A stretch of 64,000 nucleotides of DNA from Metapseudomonas boanensis (GTDB taxonomy: Bacteria; Pseudomonadota; Gammaproteobacteria; Pseudomonadales; Pseudomonadaceae), in NCBI RefSeq assembly GCF_018704125.1, contig NZ_JAGTIS010000002.1:620001-684000 (forward strand), read 5' to 3'. Positions within the stretch are counted from its first letter, which is position 1. The number at the start of each line of letters is the position of its first letter. Positions 47,997 through 57,976 of this stretch are shown here, one piece after another. The notes beneath the pieces were generated by a model. It worked only from the letters and a program-made list of their open reading frames with translations, did not search any database and was not told the origin of the DNA. Position numbers and translations under genes: made by a program.

Positions 47997-48317
47997 TCAG
48001 ATCGGGCGGCTGCCGTACTTGCTGTCCGGCTTCTTGGGTGGGTCGGCGACCACATTGGGTTCGACTTCCTGCACCTTGCCGCCACGCGCGAGGAATTCTT
48101 CCATCGCCCTGGCCAGCGCATCACGCTCTTTCTGCTTGGCTTCGATACTGGGCAACTCTTCGACTTCGACTGCAGCCTTGGCCTTGCCCTTCCCGGAGGA
48201 AGGGGCAGCAACCTCGCCATCGTCGTCGCTGTCACCGTCTTCAGCAGCAGCCAGCTCCTCGCCGTCGTCCTCGTCGGCCGCTTCCAGCTCGTCTTGTTCC
48301 AGTTCTTCGTCGCTCAT
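47997..48317 (-). CDS. sutA: SutA, RNA polymerase-associated survival factor
   Basis: The 106-residue protein matches Pseudomonas SutA: an intrinsically disordered, very acidic N terminus (MSDEELEQDELEAADEDDGE), a short central helix (PSIEAKQKERDALARAMEEF) and the conserved tail EPNVVADPPKKPDSKYGSRP. SutA binds RNA polymerase and supports rRNA and maintenance gene expression during slow growth. AGGTAG precedes the ATG. The position next to the YjbQ-type gene is as in P. aeruginosa (PA5285-PA5286). Confidence 0.92.
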   Translation of the reverse strand: MSDEELEQDELEAADEDDGEELAAAEDGDSDDDGEVAAPSSGKGKAKAAVEVEELPSIEAKQKERDALARAMEEFLARGGKVQEVEPNVVADPPKKPDSKYGSRPI

Positions 48318-48393
48318 GTTCTACCTCATGCCTTGCCAAAGCAGGTTAGTTATAGCCCAGCTGCGCCAGCTTTCTAACGCCGCTGAAAAAAAA

Positions 48394-48819
48394 TCAATTC
48401 GCCTCGCCGTGGAGGGTCGCCAACACCCGTCGCGGACCGCCCTGGTCGCGATGCTCGCCCAGGTAGACTCCCTGCCATGTCCCCACCGCCAGCTGTCCAT
48501 CCTGTACCGGCAGACTCAGTTGGCAACCCAGCAGGCTGCCCTTGAAGTGTGCCGGCAGATCATCCGGACCTTCATAGTCATGTTCATAGCCGCTTTCGCC
48601 CTGTGGTACCAGGCGATTGAAGAAACGCTCGAAATCTCGCCGCACAGCAGGGTCCGCGTTTTCATTGACGGTCAATGAAGCCGAGGTGTGCTGGAGCCAC
48701 AGGTGCAACAGACCCACGCGGCAGCGCCGCAGTTCCGGTAACGCCTCGAGGAGTTCGTCAGTGACCAGATGGAAGCCACGCGATCTCGGGCGCAAGGTAA
48801 TCAGGGTCTGCTGCCACAT
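48394..48819 (-). CDS. YjbQ/UPF0047 family protein
   Basis: The 141-residue protein has the UPF0047 signature: [20 protein letters not shown] near residue 40, then [20 protein letters not shown] and [11 protein letters not shown] at the end. The family has weak thiamine-phosphate-synthase-like activity and a conserved metal/phosphate site, but no firm role. The ATG at 48819 was preferred to a TTG two codons upstream. Confidence 0.92.
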   Translation of the reverse strand: MWQQTLITLRPRSRGFHLVTDELLEALPELRRCRVGLLHLWLQHTSASLTVNENADPAVRRDFERFFNRLVPQGESGYEHDYEGPDDLPAHFKGSLLGCQLSLPVQDGQLAVGTWQGVYLGEHRDQGGPRRVLATLHGEAN

Positions 48820-48874
48820 CCGCAAATGCCTGTCTCGGCTCGTTCGGCGGGCATTCTAGCGCGGTGGATGAAAA

Positions 48875-48904
48875 AACAAAGGGCGCCTTGCGGCGCCCTT
48901 TGTT
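48875..48904. terminator. Bidirectional terminator between yjbQ-type gene and amtB
   Basis: AACAAAGGGCGCC and GGCGCCCTTTGTT are perfect 13-base inverted repeats around TTGC. The stem is 47 bases beyond the amtB stop and would end the glnK-amtB transcript. Confidence 0.88.
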
Positions 48905-48950
48905 TTGTTGCGATCTCCCTACCGACAGACGGCGGGAAAGGTGTTCTGCA

Positions 48951-50267
48951 TCAGAGGTTGTAACCGCGCTCGTTGTGCTCGGCAAGGTCGAGACCGACGG
49001 ACTCTGCCTCTTCATTGACCCGCAGGCCAATGACCACATCCAGCACCTTGAGGATCACGTAGGTGACGATGGCAGTGTAGGCCACGGTGAAGGCCACACC
49101 CTTGAACTGGGTGAAGAGTTGCGCGCCGATGTCCTCCACGGTACCGAAGCCGCCAAGGGCCGGGGCCGCGAACACGCCGGTCAGCAGGGCGCCGACGATG
49201 CCACCGATACCGTGTACGCCGAAGGCGTCCAGGGAGTCGTCATAGCCCAGCTTGCGCTTCAGGCTGGTGGCGCAGAAGTAGCAGACCACGCCAGCCACCA
49301 GGCCGATGATCAGTGCCCCCATCGGACCGGCAGTACCAGCAGCCGGGGTGATGGCGACCAGACCGGCGACCACACCGGAAGCGATGCCCAGCGCGCTCGG
49401 CTTACCGTGGGTCAGCCACTCGGCGAACATCCAGCCCAGGGCAGCAGCAGCTGTGGCGATCTGGGTGACCAGCATGGCCATGCCTGCGGTGCCGTTGGCG
49501 GCTACGGCAGAGCCGGCGTTGAAACCGAACCAGCCAATCCACAGCATGGCGGCGCCGACCAGGGTGTAACCCAGGTTGTGCGGGGCCATCGGGGTAGTCG
49601 GGTAGCCCTTGCGCTTGCCCAGCACCAGGCAGGCCACCAGGCCCGCGATACCGGCGTTGATGTGCACCACGGTGCCGCCAGCGAAGTCCAGCACGCCCCA
49701 GTCCCACATCAGGCCGCCATTACCGCTCCACACCATATGGGCGATCGGGGCATAGACGAGGGTGAACCAGACGGCCATGAAGATCAGCATGGCGGAAAAC
49801 TTCATGCGCTCGGCGAAGGCACCGACGATCAGCGCCGGGGTGATGATGGCGAAGGTCATCTGGAAGGTGATGAAGACGCTCTCCGGCACCGCGTACACCA
49901 GGCTGCTGGTGTTAAGGCCGCTGAGGAACGCCTTGGACAGGCCGCCGATGAAGGAGTTGAAGTTGACGACGCCCTGTTCCATGCCAGTGGTGTCGAATGT
50001 CAGGCTGTAGCCGTAGACGACCCAGAGGATGCTGATCAGGCCGGTGATGGCGAAGCACTGCATCATCACCGAAAGAACGTTCTTGGACCGCACCATGCCG
50101 CTGTAGAACAGGGCCAGGCCGGGAATGGTCATGAACAGCACGAATGCGGTGGCAACGATCATCCACGCTGTGTCGCCGCTATTCAGCACAACCTCGTCAG
50201 CCATGGCCAGGCCAGGGGTTACGAGGGACAAAAGGGCTCCTAGCCCTGCGATCTTACGCAGAGTCAT
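48951..50267 (-). CDS. amtB: Ammonium transporter AmtB
   Basis: The 438-residue protein is an Amt/MEP/Rh channel: a cleavable signal-like segment at the N terminus, eleven membrane spans, the family stretches DWGVLDFAGGTVVHINAG and DDSLDAFGVHGIGGIVG with the twin pore histidines (His in VVHINAG and AFGVHG). It takes up ammonium when nitrogen is scarce and is blocked by GlnK. The ATG at 50267 has GGAG eight bases upstream. glnK lies 34 bases upstream in the same operon. Confidence 0.96.
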   Translation of the reverse strand: MTLRKIAGLGALLSLVTPGLAMADEVVLNSGDTAWMIVATAFVLFMTIPGLALFYSGMVRSKNVLSVMMQCFAITGLISILWVVYGYSLTFDTTGMEQGVVNFNSFIGGLSKAFLSGLNTSSLVYAVPESVFITFQMTFAIITPALIVGAFAERMKFSAMLIFMAVWFTLVYAPIAHMVWSGNGGLMWDWGVLDFAGGTVVHINAGIAGLVACLVLGKRKGYPTTPMAPHNLGYTLVGAAMLWIGWFGFNAGSAVAANGTAGMAMLVTQIATAAAALGWMFAEWLTHGKPSALGIASGVVAGLVAITPAAGTAGPMGALIIGLVAGVVCYFCATSLKRKLGYDDSLDAFGVHGIGGIVGALLTGVFAAPALGGFGTVEDIGAQLFTQFKGVAFTVAYTAIVTYVILKVLDVVIGLRVNEEAESVGLDLAEHNERGYNL

Positions 50268-50301
50268 GTTGTTTTCTCCTGGGGCGTTGGGGTTCGGCGG
50301 C

Positions 50302-50868
<567 letters not shown>

Positions 50869-50929
50869 CTATTTTTCAAACAGATAGTGGCCGGATGCCC
50901 TATCTGGCGCAGGATTGCCCTGTATGCGG

Positions 50930-50946
50930 TGCACGAAATCGGTGCA
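50930..50946. promoter_or_regulatory. NtrC-like enhancer site 1
   Basis: TGCACGAAATCGGTGCA is a 17-base dyad (TGCAC-N7-GTGCA) matching the NtrC consensus in all but one informative base. It lies about 100 bases upstream of the predicted glnK start point. Confidence 0.7.
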
Positions 50947-50962
50947 GTGCACCATCGTGCAT

Positions 50963-50979
50963 TGCTCAAAAATCGTGCA
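50963..50979. promoter_or_regulatory. NtrC-like enhancer site 2
   Basis: TGCTCAAAAATCGTGCA matches the same TGCAC-N7-GTGCA dyad with one mismatch. Its centre is 33 bases from that of site 1, about three helical turns, the phasing expected of cooperative NtrC dimers. Confidence 0.6.
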
Positions 50980-51049
50980 CTGCCAGGCTCGAACTCCCCA
51001 GCACGGAGCGCGTGATAAACTGCCACCCAATCATCTCTGGACAATCACC

Positions 51050-51310
51050 ATGCTGCCGCCCAAAGCCCTGCTCGATACCCTCGCCACCCACGCCTCGCGC
51101 TTGTTCAGCGGTGACAGCCCGCTGCCCCGCGCCGAGTTCGAGGCTCAGTTCAAGGTCCTGCTGCAAAGCGCATTCAGCAAGCTCGATCTGGTCAGCCGCG
51201 ACGAGTTCGACAGCCAGATGGTCGTGCTCGCCCGCACCCGTGCGCGACTCGAAGCCCTGGAAGCCAAGGTCGCGGAGCTGGAAGCCAAGCTGAACCCGCC
51301 CACCGAGTGA
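51050..51310 (+). CDS. ubiK: Ubiquinone biosynthesis accessory factor UbiK
   Basis: The 86-residue protein is a BMFP-domain protein (UbiK/YqiC): an amphipathic N-terminal helix (MLPPKALLDTLATHASRLF), the segment FEAQFKVLLQSAFSKLDLVSR and a C-terminal trimeric coiled coil (ARTRARLEALEAKVAELEA). In E. coli it binds UbiJ and assists aerobic ubiquinone synthesis at the membrane. It is divergent from glnK. In P. aeruginosa comM follows directly; here a catabolic cluster lies between. Confidence 0.9.
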   Translation: MLPPKALLDTLATHASRLFSGDSPLPRAEFEAQFKVLLQSAFSKLDLVSRDEFDSQMVVLARTRARLEALEAKVAELEAKLNPPTE

Positions 51311-51521
51311 TCGACGCGGCCACCGATCGCGTTGCTGAAACAGCCAGTGCAGGCGCGAACACCCTCGCGCCTGCTCGGCGTGCGCCCTACACGTCCCCTC
51401 CCGCCTCATCCCTGCCCCCCCGCAATACCGCGGACCTGACCGAGTCCTGGCCGCCCTCCCTAGTATTTTTTTGCACAACGCTCCGGTTTTTTTGCGCATT
51501 CTTACCTAATTAACGCCCACC

Positions 51522-51527
51522 TATACT
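51522..51527 (+). promoter_or_regulatory. Possible -10 element of the mms cluster
   Basis: TATACT lies 67 bases before the acyl-CoA ligase start, in an AT-richer stretch. The -35 hexamer is weak, as expected if an activator is needed. Confidence 0.4.
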
Positions 51528-51594
51528 CGAGCCCAACCCGCTTGGTCGCCCCTCGGACCAGGCACGTCGGACAACAATAAAAAGGGCTCCCACC

Positions 51595-53298
51595 ATGACC
51601 CGCACCTGCCAGAGCTTCCTGGACGCCCGGGACTTCCTGCTCAAGCATCGCACCGACTACACCACCGCCACGCGCGACTTTCGCTGGCCAGAACTGCACG
51701 AATTCAACTGGGCGCTGGATTATTTCGACGCCATGGCCCGTGGCAACCAGGCTCGCGCCCTGTGGATAGTGGAGGAGAACGGCGAAGAGCAGCACTACAG
51801 CTTCCAGCAGCTGTCCGAGCGTTCCAACCGCGTCGCCAACCACCTGCGCGCGCTGGGTGTGAAGCGCGGCGAGCGCATCCTGCTGATGCTGGGCAACCAC
51901 ATCGCCCTATGGGAAACCATGCTGGCGGCCTTCAAGCTCGGCGCCGTGGTGATTCCCGCCACGGCGCTGCTCACCCCGGACGACCTGCGCGATCGCATCG
52001 AGCGTGGCGATGTCCGCCACCTTGTGGTCGGCGGCGACCACCTGGACAAGTTCGACGGCCTCGCCGAAGGCTGCACCCGCATCTGCGTGGGGCAGCCCAC
52101 CATCGGCTGGGCCGAGCACGCTGCCGCGCGCAACTACCCCGCAGAGTTCCAGGCAGAGGGCATCACGCTGGCCAGCGACCCGCTGCTGCTTTACTTCACC
52201 TCGGGCACCACCTCCAAGCCGAAGATGGTGCTGCACAGCCACCAGAGCTACCCGGTCGGCCACCTCTCAACCATGTACTGGATCGGCCTGCAACCCGGCG
52301 ACCTGCACCTGAACATTTCTTCACCGGGCTGGGCCAAGCACGCATGGAGCTGCTTCTTCGCCCCGTGGAATGCCGGCGCCTGCGTATTCATCCACAACAC
52401 CGCACGTTTCAGCGCCCCCGCGCTGCTCCGGGTACTGGAGCGTTACGGCATCAACAGTCTGTGCGCGCCGCCGACTGTCTGGCGGATGCTGATCCAGGAA
52501 GACCTGGCCAGCTACCGTGGACGATTGCGCCTGCGCGAGCTGGTAGGCGCCGGTGAGCCGCTCAATCCGGAGATCATCGAACAGGTCCAGGCGGCCTGGG
52601 GCCTGCTGCTGCGCGACGGTTTCGGCCAGTCGGAAACCACTGCGCTGATCGGCAATACCCCGGGCCAGGTGCTCAAGCCCGGCTCCATGGGCCGGCCGCT
52701 GCCAGGCTATCGCGTCACCCTGCTGGACCCGGACGGCCGGCCAGCCAGCGAAGGCGAGGTGGCACTGCCCCTGGCACCGCGCCCGCTCGGCCTGATGCTC
52801 GGCTACGAAGACAGCCCGGAGAAGACCGCCGAAGTCATGCGCGATGGTTATTACCGCACCGGCGACACCGCAGCCATCGACGGCGAGGGCTACATCACCT
52901 TCGTTGGCCGCGCCGACGATGTGTTCAAGGCTTCCGATTACCGCATCAGTCCTTTCGAACTGGAAAGCGCCCTGATCGAGCACCCGGCCGTGATGGAAGT
53001 GGCCATCGTTCCCAGCCCTGATCCAGTCCGTCTGGCGGTGCCCAAGGCGTATCTGATCCTCGGCCACGACCAGGTGCCGGGGCCGGAGCTGGCAGGTGCC
53101 ATTCTCGCCTTCGCTCGTGAGCACCTGGCGCCGTATAAGCGGGTGCGGCGCATCGAGTTCGTCAGCGAACTGCCCAAGACCATCTCCGGGAAGATCCGCC
53201 GCGTGGAGCTTCGGCAAATGGAAGTGCAACGGCGCCAGGGCGGCCAGCGCGGGCTCTACGAGTATTTCGAAGACGACTTCCCCCAGCTCAAGGCCTGA
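51595..53298 (+). CDS. AMP-dependent acyl-CoA synthetase
   Basis: The 567-residue protein is an ANL-superfamily acyl-CoA ligase. The P-loop LLYFTSGTTSKPKMV lies near residue 200, the adenylate motifs DGFGQSETT and YYRTGDTA follow, and the catalytic lysine is K533 in TISGKIRRVELR. The close resemblance to medium/short branched acyl ligases and the linkage to mmsA, mmsB and an acyl-CoA dehydrogenase suggest activation of isobutyrate, propionate or a related acid, but substrate is inference. It is the first gene of the cluster. Confidence 0.88.
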   Translation: MTRTCQSFLDARDFLLKHRTDYTTATRDFRWPELHEFNWALDYFDAMARGNQARALWIVEENGEEQHYSFQQLSERSNRVANHLRALGVKRGERILLMLGNHIALWETMLAAFKLGAVVIPATALLTPDDLRDRIERGDVRHLVVGGDHLDKFDGLAEGCTRICVGQPTIGWAEHAAARNYPAEFQAEGITLASDPLLLYFTSGTTSKPKMVLHSHQSYPVGHLSTMYWIGLQPGDLHLNISSPGWAKHAWSCFFAPWNAGACVFIHNTARFSAPALLRVLERYGINSLCAPPTVWRMLIQEDLASYRGRLRLRELVGAGEPLNPEIIEQVQAAWGLLLRDGFGQSETTALIGNTPGQVLKPGSMGRPLPGYRVTLLDPDGRPASEGEVALPLAPRPLGLMLGYEDSPEKTAEVMRDGYYRTGDTAAIDGEGYITFVGRADDVFKASDYRISPFELESALIEHPAVMEVAIVPSPDPVRLAVPKAYLILGHDQVPGPELAGAILAFAREHLAPYKRVRRIEFVSELPKTISGKIRRVELRQMEVQRRQGGQRGLYEYFEDDFPQLKA

Positions 53299-53388
53299 AC
53301 CGGCTGGGCTCCCACACAAACCCTCGACTACTCGGGCTTACGCCCGAGGGGCCCCTCTCGACCCACTGACTGCAAGCAGGACTCGAAC

Positions 53389-54900
53389 ATGACCACCTCC
53401 AACGCCATTCCCAGCGTCAAGCTGCTCATCAACGGCGAATTCGTCGAATCGCGCACCAGCCAGTGGCGCGATGTCGTCAACCCGGCCACCCAGGAAGTGC
53501 TGGCCCGTGTCCCCTTCGCCACCACCGAGGAAATGAACGCCGCCGTGGCTAGCGCCAAGGAAGCCTTCAAGACTTGGCGCAAGACCCCGATCGGCGCCCG
53601 CGCGCGCATCTTCCTCAAGTACCAACAGCTGATCCGCGAGAACATGAAGGAACTGGCGGCCATCCTCACCGCTGAGCAGGGCAAGACCCTGCCGGATGCC
53701 GAAGGCGACATCTTCCGCGGCCTGGAAGTGGTGGAACACGCCGCCAACATCGGCACCCTGCAGATGGGTGAGCTGGCCAACAACGTCGCCGGCGGCGTCG
53801 ACACCTACACCCTGCTGCAACCGCTGGGCGTGTGCGCCGGCATCACCCCGTTCAACTTCCCGGCGATGATCCCCCTGTGGATGTTCCCGATGGCCATCGC
53901 TACCGGTAATACCTTCATCCTCAAGCCCTCCGAGCAGGACCCCATGGTCACCATGCGCCTGGTGGAACTGGCGCTGGAAGCCGGGGTACCGCCGGGCGTG
54001 CTCAACGTCATCCACGGTGGCGCCGACGCGGTAAACCTCTTGTGCGACCACCCGGACATCAAGGCCGTGTCCTTCGTCGGTTCGACCAAGGTCGGCACCC
54101 ACGTTTACAACCGCGCTACCCTCAACGGCAAACGTGCCCAGTGCATGATGGGCGCGAAGAACCACGCCATCGTGCTGCCCGACGCCAACAAGCAGCAGAC
54201 CCTCAACAACCTCGCCGGTGCCGCGTTTGGCGCCGCCGGTCAGCGCTGCATGGCGCTCTCGGTGGTGATCCTGGTGGGTGAGGCGCAGGCCTGGCTGCCA
54301 GAGCTGGTGGAGAAGGCCAAGTCGCTGAAGATCGGTGCCGGCGTCGAGCCGGGCGCCGATGTCGGCCCGGTGATTTCCTGCGCCGCACTGGACCGCGTCA
54401 GCAGCCTGATCGCCACCGGTGAGCGCGAAGGTGCGCGCCTGGTGCTGGATGGCCGCAACCCCGAGGTCAGCGGCTACGCCCAGGGCAACTTCGTCGGCCC
54501 GACCATCTTCGATGGCGTCACCGCCGAGATGAGCATCTACCGCGAGGAAGTCTTCGGCCCGGTGCTCTGCGTCATGCACGCCGCGACCATGAACGAGGCC
54601 ATCGCCCTGATCAACGCCAATCCCAACGGCAACGGCACCGCCCTGTTCACTCGCTCTGGAGCTGCAGCCCGCCACTTCCAGGAAGAGATCGACGTCGGCC
54701 AGGTGGGCATCAACGTACCGATCCCGGTACCGGTCCCGCTGTTCTCCTTCACCGGCTCGCGCGCCTCCAAGCTCGGCGACCTCGGGCCGTACGGCAAGCA
54801 GGTGGTGCAGTTCTACACCCAGACCAAGACCGTGACCCAACGCTGGTTCGACGAAGACGAAGTCGGCGGTGCGGTGAATACCACCATCACCCTCAAGTAA
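53389..54900 (+). CDS. mmsA: CoA-acylating methylmalonate-semialdehyde dehydrogenase
   Basis: The 503-residue enzyme oxidises methylmalonate semialdehyde to propionyl-CoA in valine breakdown. It has the NAD-binding segment [10 protein letters not shown], the catalytic cysteine C287 in [10 protein letters not shown] and [13 protein letters not shown], which separate MmsA from general aldehyde dehydrogenases (no general-base glutamate at the usual place). It follows the ligase by 90 bases; a REP-type pair lies between it and mmsB. A paralogue for beta-alanine (BauC type) would look similar, so the valine role rests on mmsB. Confidence 0.93.
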   Translation: MTTSNAIPSVKLLINGEFVESRTSQWRDVVNPATQEVLARVPFATTEEMNAAVASAKEAFKTWRKTPIGARARIFLKYQQLIRENMKELAAILTAEQGKTLPDAEGDIFRGLEVVEHAANIGTLQMGELANNVAGGVDTYTLLQPLGVCAGITPFNFPAMIPLWMFPMAIATGNTFILKPSEQDPMVTMRLVELALEAGVPPGVLNVIHGGADAVNLLCDHPDIKAVSFVGSTKVGTHVYNRATLNGKRAQCMMGAKNHAIVLPDANKQQTLNNLAGAAFGAAGQRCMALSVVILVGEAQAWLPELVEKAKSLKIGAGVEPGADVGPVISCAALDRVSSLIATGEREGARLVLDGRNPEVSGYAQGNFVGPTIFDGVTAEMSIYREEVFGPVLCVMHAATMNEAIALINANPNGNGTALFTRSGAAARHFQEEIDVGQVGINVPIPVPVPLFSFTGSRASKLGDLGPYGKQVVQFYTQTKTVTQRWFDEDEVGGAVNTTITLK

Positions 54901-54913
54901 CGCCATTGCCCTT

Positions 54914-54971
54914 GTAGGAGCGAGCTTGCTCGCGAATGCCCACAACGCTTCGCCAGCAAGCTCGCGCCTAC
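54914..54971. repeat. REP-type inverted pair between mmsA and mmsB
   Basis: GTAGGAGCGAGCTTGCTCGC at 54914 and its near-exact inverse ending GCGCCTAC at 54971 form a pair of Pseudomonas REP elements (21 of 23 bases complementary), each containing its own AGCTTGCT-type dyad. Confidence 0.85.
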
Positions 54972-55023
54972 GGCCAGGCGAACCGCAGCAGAACCCCCAA
55001 TCCAGATTCAAGCGAGGACAACC

Positions 55024-55920
55024 ATGAATATCGGCTTTCTCGGCCTCGGCAACATGGGCGGCCCCATGGCCCGCAACCTGCTCAAGGCCGGCCACGCGCT
55101 GACCGTCTTCGACCCCTCGAGCCAAGCGGTCGCCGGCCTGGTGGAGGCGGGCGCCAAGTCTGTCGCATCCCCCGCCGACGTGGCCCGCGCACCGGTCGAG
55201 GCGATCATCACCATGCTGCCGGCGGCCGCCCACGTGAAGCACGTCTACCTCGGTCAGGATGGCCTGCTGGCCAACGTCCGCCCGGGCGTGCTGCTGATCG
55301 ACAGTTCCACCATCGACCCACTGAGCGCCCGGGAAGTCGCCAAGCTGGCCACCGCCCAAGGCAACCCGATGCTCGACGCCCCTGTCTCCGGCGGCACCGG
55401 TGGTGCCACGGCCGGCACCCTGACCTTCATGGTCGGCGGCCCCGACAGCGCCTTCGACCAAGCCCAGCCGCTGCTCGCCGCCATGGGCAAGAACATCGTG
55501 CACTGCGGCGACACGGGCAACGGTCAGGTGGCCAAGATCGCCAACAACATGTTGCTCGGCATTTCCATGGTCGGTGTGGCTGAGGCCATGGCCCTGGGTG
55601 TTGCCCTGGGGATGGACGCCAAGGTTCTGGCCGGCATCATCAACACCTCCAGTGGCCGCTGCTGGAGCTCGGAGATCAACAACCCCTTCCCCGGTGTGCT
55701 GGAAAACGCCCCCGCCTCACGCGGCTACAGCGGCGGTTTCGGCAGCGACCTGATGCTCAAGGACCTGGGCCTGGCCACCGAAGCAGCACGCCACGCGCAC
55801 CAGCCGGTGATCCTCGGCGCCGCCGCCCAGCAGCTGTACCAGAGCTTCAGCCTGCAGGGCCACGGCGGCCTGGACTTCTCCGCAATCATCAATCTGTACC
55901 GCCGGGACCCCGAGGCCTGA
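55024..55920 (+). CDS. mmsB: 3-hydroxyisobutyrate dehydrogenase
   Basis: The 298-residue NAD-dependent enzyme oxidises 3-hydroxyisobutyrate to methylmalonate semialdehyde. It begins with the Rossmann signature NIGFLGLGNMGGPMARNL, has the substrate motif DAPVSGGTGGATAGTL and the catalytic lysine K171 in GQVAKIANN. GAGG precedes the ATG. Placed after mmsA, it forms the canonical pair of the distal valine pathway. Confidence 0.95.
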   Translation: MNIGFLGLGNMGGPMARNLLKAGHALTVFDPSSQAVAGLVEAGAKSVASPADVARAPVEAIITMLPAAAHVKHVYLGQDGLLANVRPGVLLIDSSTIDPLSAREVAKLATAQGNPMLDAPVSGGTGGATAGTLTFMVGGPDSAFDQAQPLLAAMGKNIVHCGDTGNGQVAKIANNMLLGISMVGVAEAMALGVALGMDAKVLAGIINTSSGRCWSSEINNPFPGVLENAPASRGYSGGFGSDLMLKDLGLATEAARHAHQPVILGAAAQQLYQSFSLQGHGGLDFSAIINLYRRDPEA

Positions 55921-55989
55921 GCCCACAAGCCGCCCCGGGCAGCCGGGGCGCCCACGCACAACCGCAATAGCCGGCAGGAGACTCTTGTA

Positions 55990-57141
55990 ATGCTCGATAT
56001 CGAATTCACCGAAGAACAACGCATGATCCGCGACATGGCCCGGGACTTCGCCCGCAGCGAAGTCGCGCCCAAGGCCCAGGCCTGGGAAAAGGCCGGCTGG
56101 ATCGACGACTCGGTGGTGATGCAGATGGGCGATCTGGGCCTGCTCGGCATGGTGGTGCCGGACGCCTGGGGCGGCAGCTACACCGACTACGTGGCCTACG
56201 CCCTGGCCGTGGAAGAAATCTCCGCCGGCGACGGCGCCCTCGGCGCACTGATGAGCATCCACAACTCGGTCGGCTGCGGTCCTCTGCTCAAGTACGGCAC
56301 CTCGCAGCAGCAGGACACCTGGCTGCCCCGCCTGGCCTCCGGCCAGGCCATCGGCTGCTTCTGCCTCACCGAGCCGCAGGCCGGGTCCGAGGCCCACAAC
56401 CTGCGCACCCAGGCCGAACTGCGCGACGGCCAGTGGGTGCTCAACGGCACCAAGCAGTTCGTCAGCAACGGCAAACGCGCCGAGCTCGCCATCGTCTTCG
56501 CGGTGACCGACCCGACGCTGGGCAAGAAAGGTCTCTCAGCCTTCCTGGTGCCCACCCGCACGCCCGGCTTCCAGGTCGAACGTACCGAACACAAGATGGG
56601 CATCCGCGCCTCGGACACCTGCGCGGTGACCCTGACCGACTGCCGCATCCCCGAAGCGAACCTGCTGGGCGAGCGCGGCAAGGGCCTGGCCATCGCCCTG
56701 TCGAACCTGGAAGGCGGTCGCATCGGCATTGCCGCCCAGGCTCTCGGCATCGCCCGCGCAGCCTTCGAGGCGGCCCTCGGCTACGCCCGTGAACGCGTGC
56801 AGTTCGGCAAGCCGATCATCGAACACCCGAGCATCGCCAACCAACTCGCCGACATGCACACTCGGCTGAATGCCGCACGCCTACTGATCCTACATGCTGC
56901 CCGCCTGAAGAGCGCCGGCCTGCCCTGCCTGAGCGAGGCTTCGCAGGCCAAGCTGTTCGCCTCGGAAATGGCAGAGAAGGTCTGCTCCAGCGCCCTGCAG
57001 ATTCATGGCGGCTATGGCTACCTGGAGGACTTCCCGGTGGAGCGTTATTACCGCGATGCGCGCATCACCCAGATCTACGAGGGCTCCAGCGAAATCCAGC
57101 GGCTGCTGATCGCCCGCGAACTGGCCAACTACGCGCTCTGA
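55990..57141 (+). CDS. Acyl-CoA dehydrogenase, probably isobutyryl-CoA type
   Basis: The 383-residue FAD enzyme starts [20 protein letters not shown], has the signature [21 protein letters not shown] and [11 protein letters not shown], and the catalytic glutamate E364 in [12 protein letters not shown]. This resembles ACAD8/short-branched-chain dehydrogenases. Neighbouring mmsA and mmsB make isobutyryl-CoA the likely substrate; the intervening hydratase and 3-hydroxyisobutyryl-CoA hydrolase genes are not in the window. GGAG lies nine bases before the ATG. Confidence 0.9.
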   Translation: MLDIEFTEEQRMIRDMARDFARSEVAPKAQAWEKAGWIDDSVVMQMGDLGLLGMVVPDAWGGSYTDYVAYALAVEEISAGDGALGALMSIHNSVGCGPLLKYGTSQQQDTWLPRLASGQAIGCFCLTEPQAGSEAHNLRTQAELRDGQWVLNGTKQFVSNGKRAELAIVFAVTDPTLGKKGLSAFLVPTRTPGFQVERTEHKMGIRASDTCAVTLTDCRIPEANLLGERGKGLAIALSNLEGGRIGIAAQALGIARAAFEAALGYARERVQFGKPIIEHPSIANQLADMHTRLNAARLLILHAARLKSAGLPCLSEASQAKLFASEMAEKVCSSALQIHGGYGYLEDFPVERYYRDARITQIYEGSSEIQRLLIARELANYAL

Positions 57142-57295
57142 TCGTGTTCGCGGGTGCCCGACCAGCACCCGCGCATTGGCCAAAACGCTCCATCAAAAAG
57201 AGCGGCGGGGACGTGGTAGGCCAGCGCCCGAGGCGTCATCGTCCGGGCTGGAATGCACCGTTCGAAGCAGCACCATCGATGGAGGTCCGGCATTC

Positions 57296-57976
57296 ATGCC
57301 TACCGCCCTGCACATCTCGCCACCAACAGCCCACCGACCTGGACGGGCGGCCTCCGCCGACGGCGCCCACGCGCGCTACCAGGAGACCCGCACCAAGGCT
57401 CTGGAGCTATTCGCCCGCTGCGGCTTCAGCCGCGTCAGCATGCGCGACCTGGCCGACTTCCTGGGGATTCGCGCCGGCTCCATCTACCACCACATCGAAA
57501 GCAAGGAAGCGCTGCTTTTCGAGCTGATCGAGGAGCTTTACGAGAACCTGCTGCAGGGCGCGCTGCTGCTGGCCCGACGGGAGTCCTCGCCGGCCGCGCG
57601 GCTGCCGCGCCTGGTGGAGGCCCATCTGCAACTGCATGAGAGCATGGGCGCCTATTTCCGCCTGGCGGAGTACGACCTGCACTGCCTCGGCAGCGAACAC
57701 CAGGCGCGGATCCAATCGCTGCGCCAACGCTACGAAACCGTGCTGGAAGTTACCTTGGAGCAGCTCACCGGCGAGCCTGCCTGCGCGGTCAGGCGAGCCG
57801 CCGTGGCAGGCATCGTCTCCCAGCTCAACCAATTACCGGCCTCGGTGGGCGACACCCCGACAGACGCCAGAGTGCGGCTCGAGTTGCTGCGCGAAATGGT
57901 GATGGGCTCGCTGCGCGGGGTGCTCCTGGCCACCCGGCGCGTGGCAGACCCGGTCACTCAGGCCGCGGGCAAGTAG
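57296..57976 (+). CDS. TetR-family regulator
   Basis: The 226-residue protein has a TetR N-terminal DNA-binding domain after a disordered lead (ARYQETRTKALELFARCGF, then the recognition helix region MRDLADFLGIRAGSIYHH) and a helical ligand-binding domain. The closest group by its motifs is the TetR_C_33/FadR-like regulators of acid catabolism. GGAGG lies upstream of the ATG at 57296. It probably controls the adjacent acyl-CoA cluster. Its 3' end overlaps the LysR gene by 19 bases. Confidence 0.85.
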   Translation: MPTALHISPPTAHRPGRAASADGAHARYQETRTKALELFARCGFSRVSMRDLADFLGIRAGSIYHHIESKEALLFELIEELYENLLQGALLLARRESSPAARLPRLVEAHLQLHESMGAYFRLAEYDLHCLGSEHQARIQSLRQRYETVLEVTLEQLTGEPACAVRRAAVAGIVSQLNQLPASVGDTPTDARVRLELLREMVMGSLRGVLLATRRVADPVTQAAGK

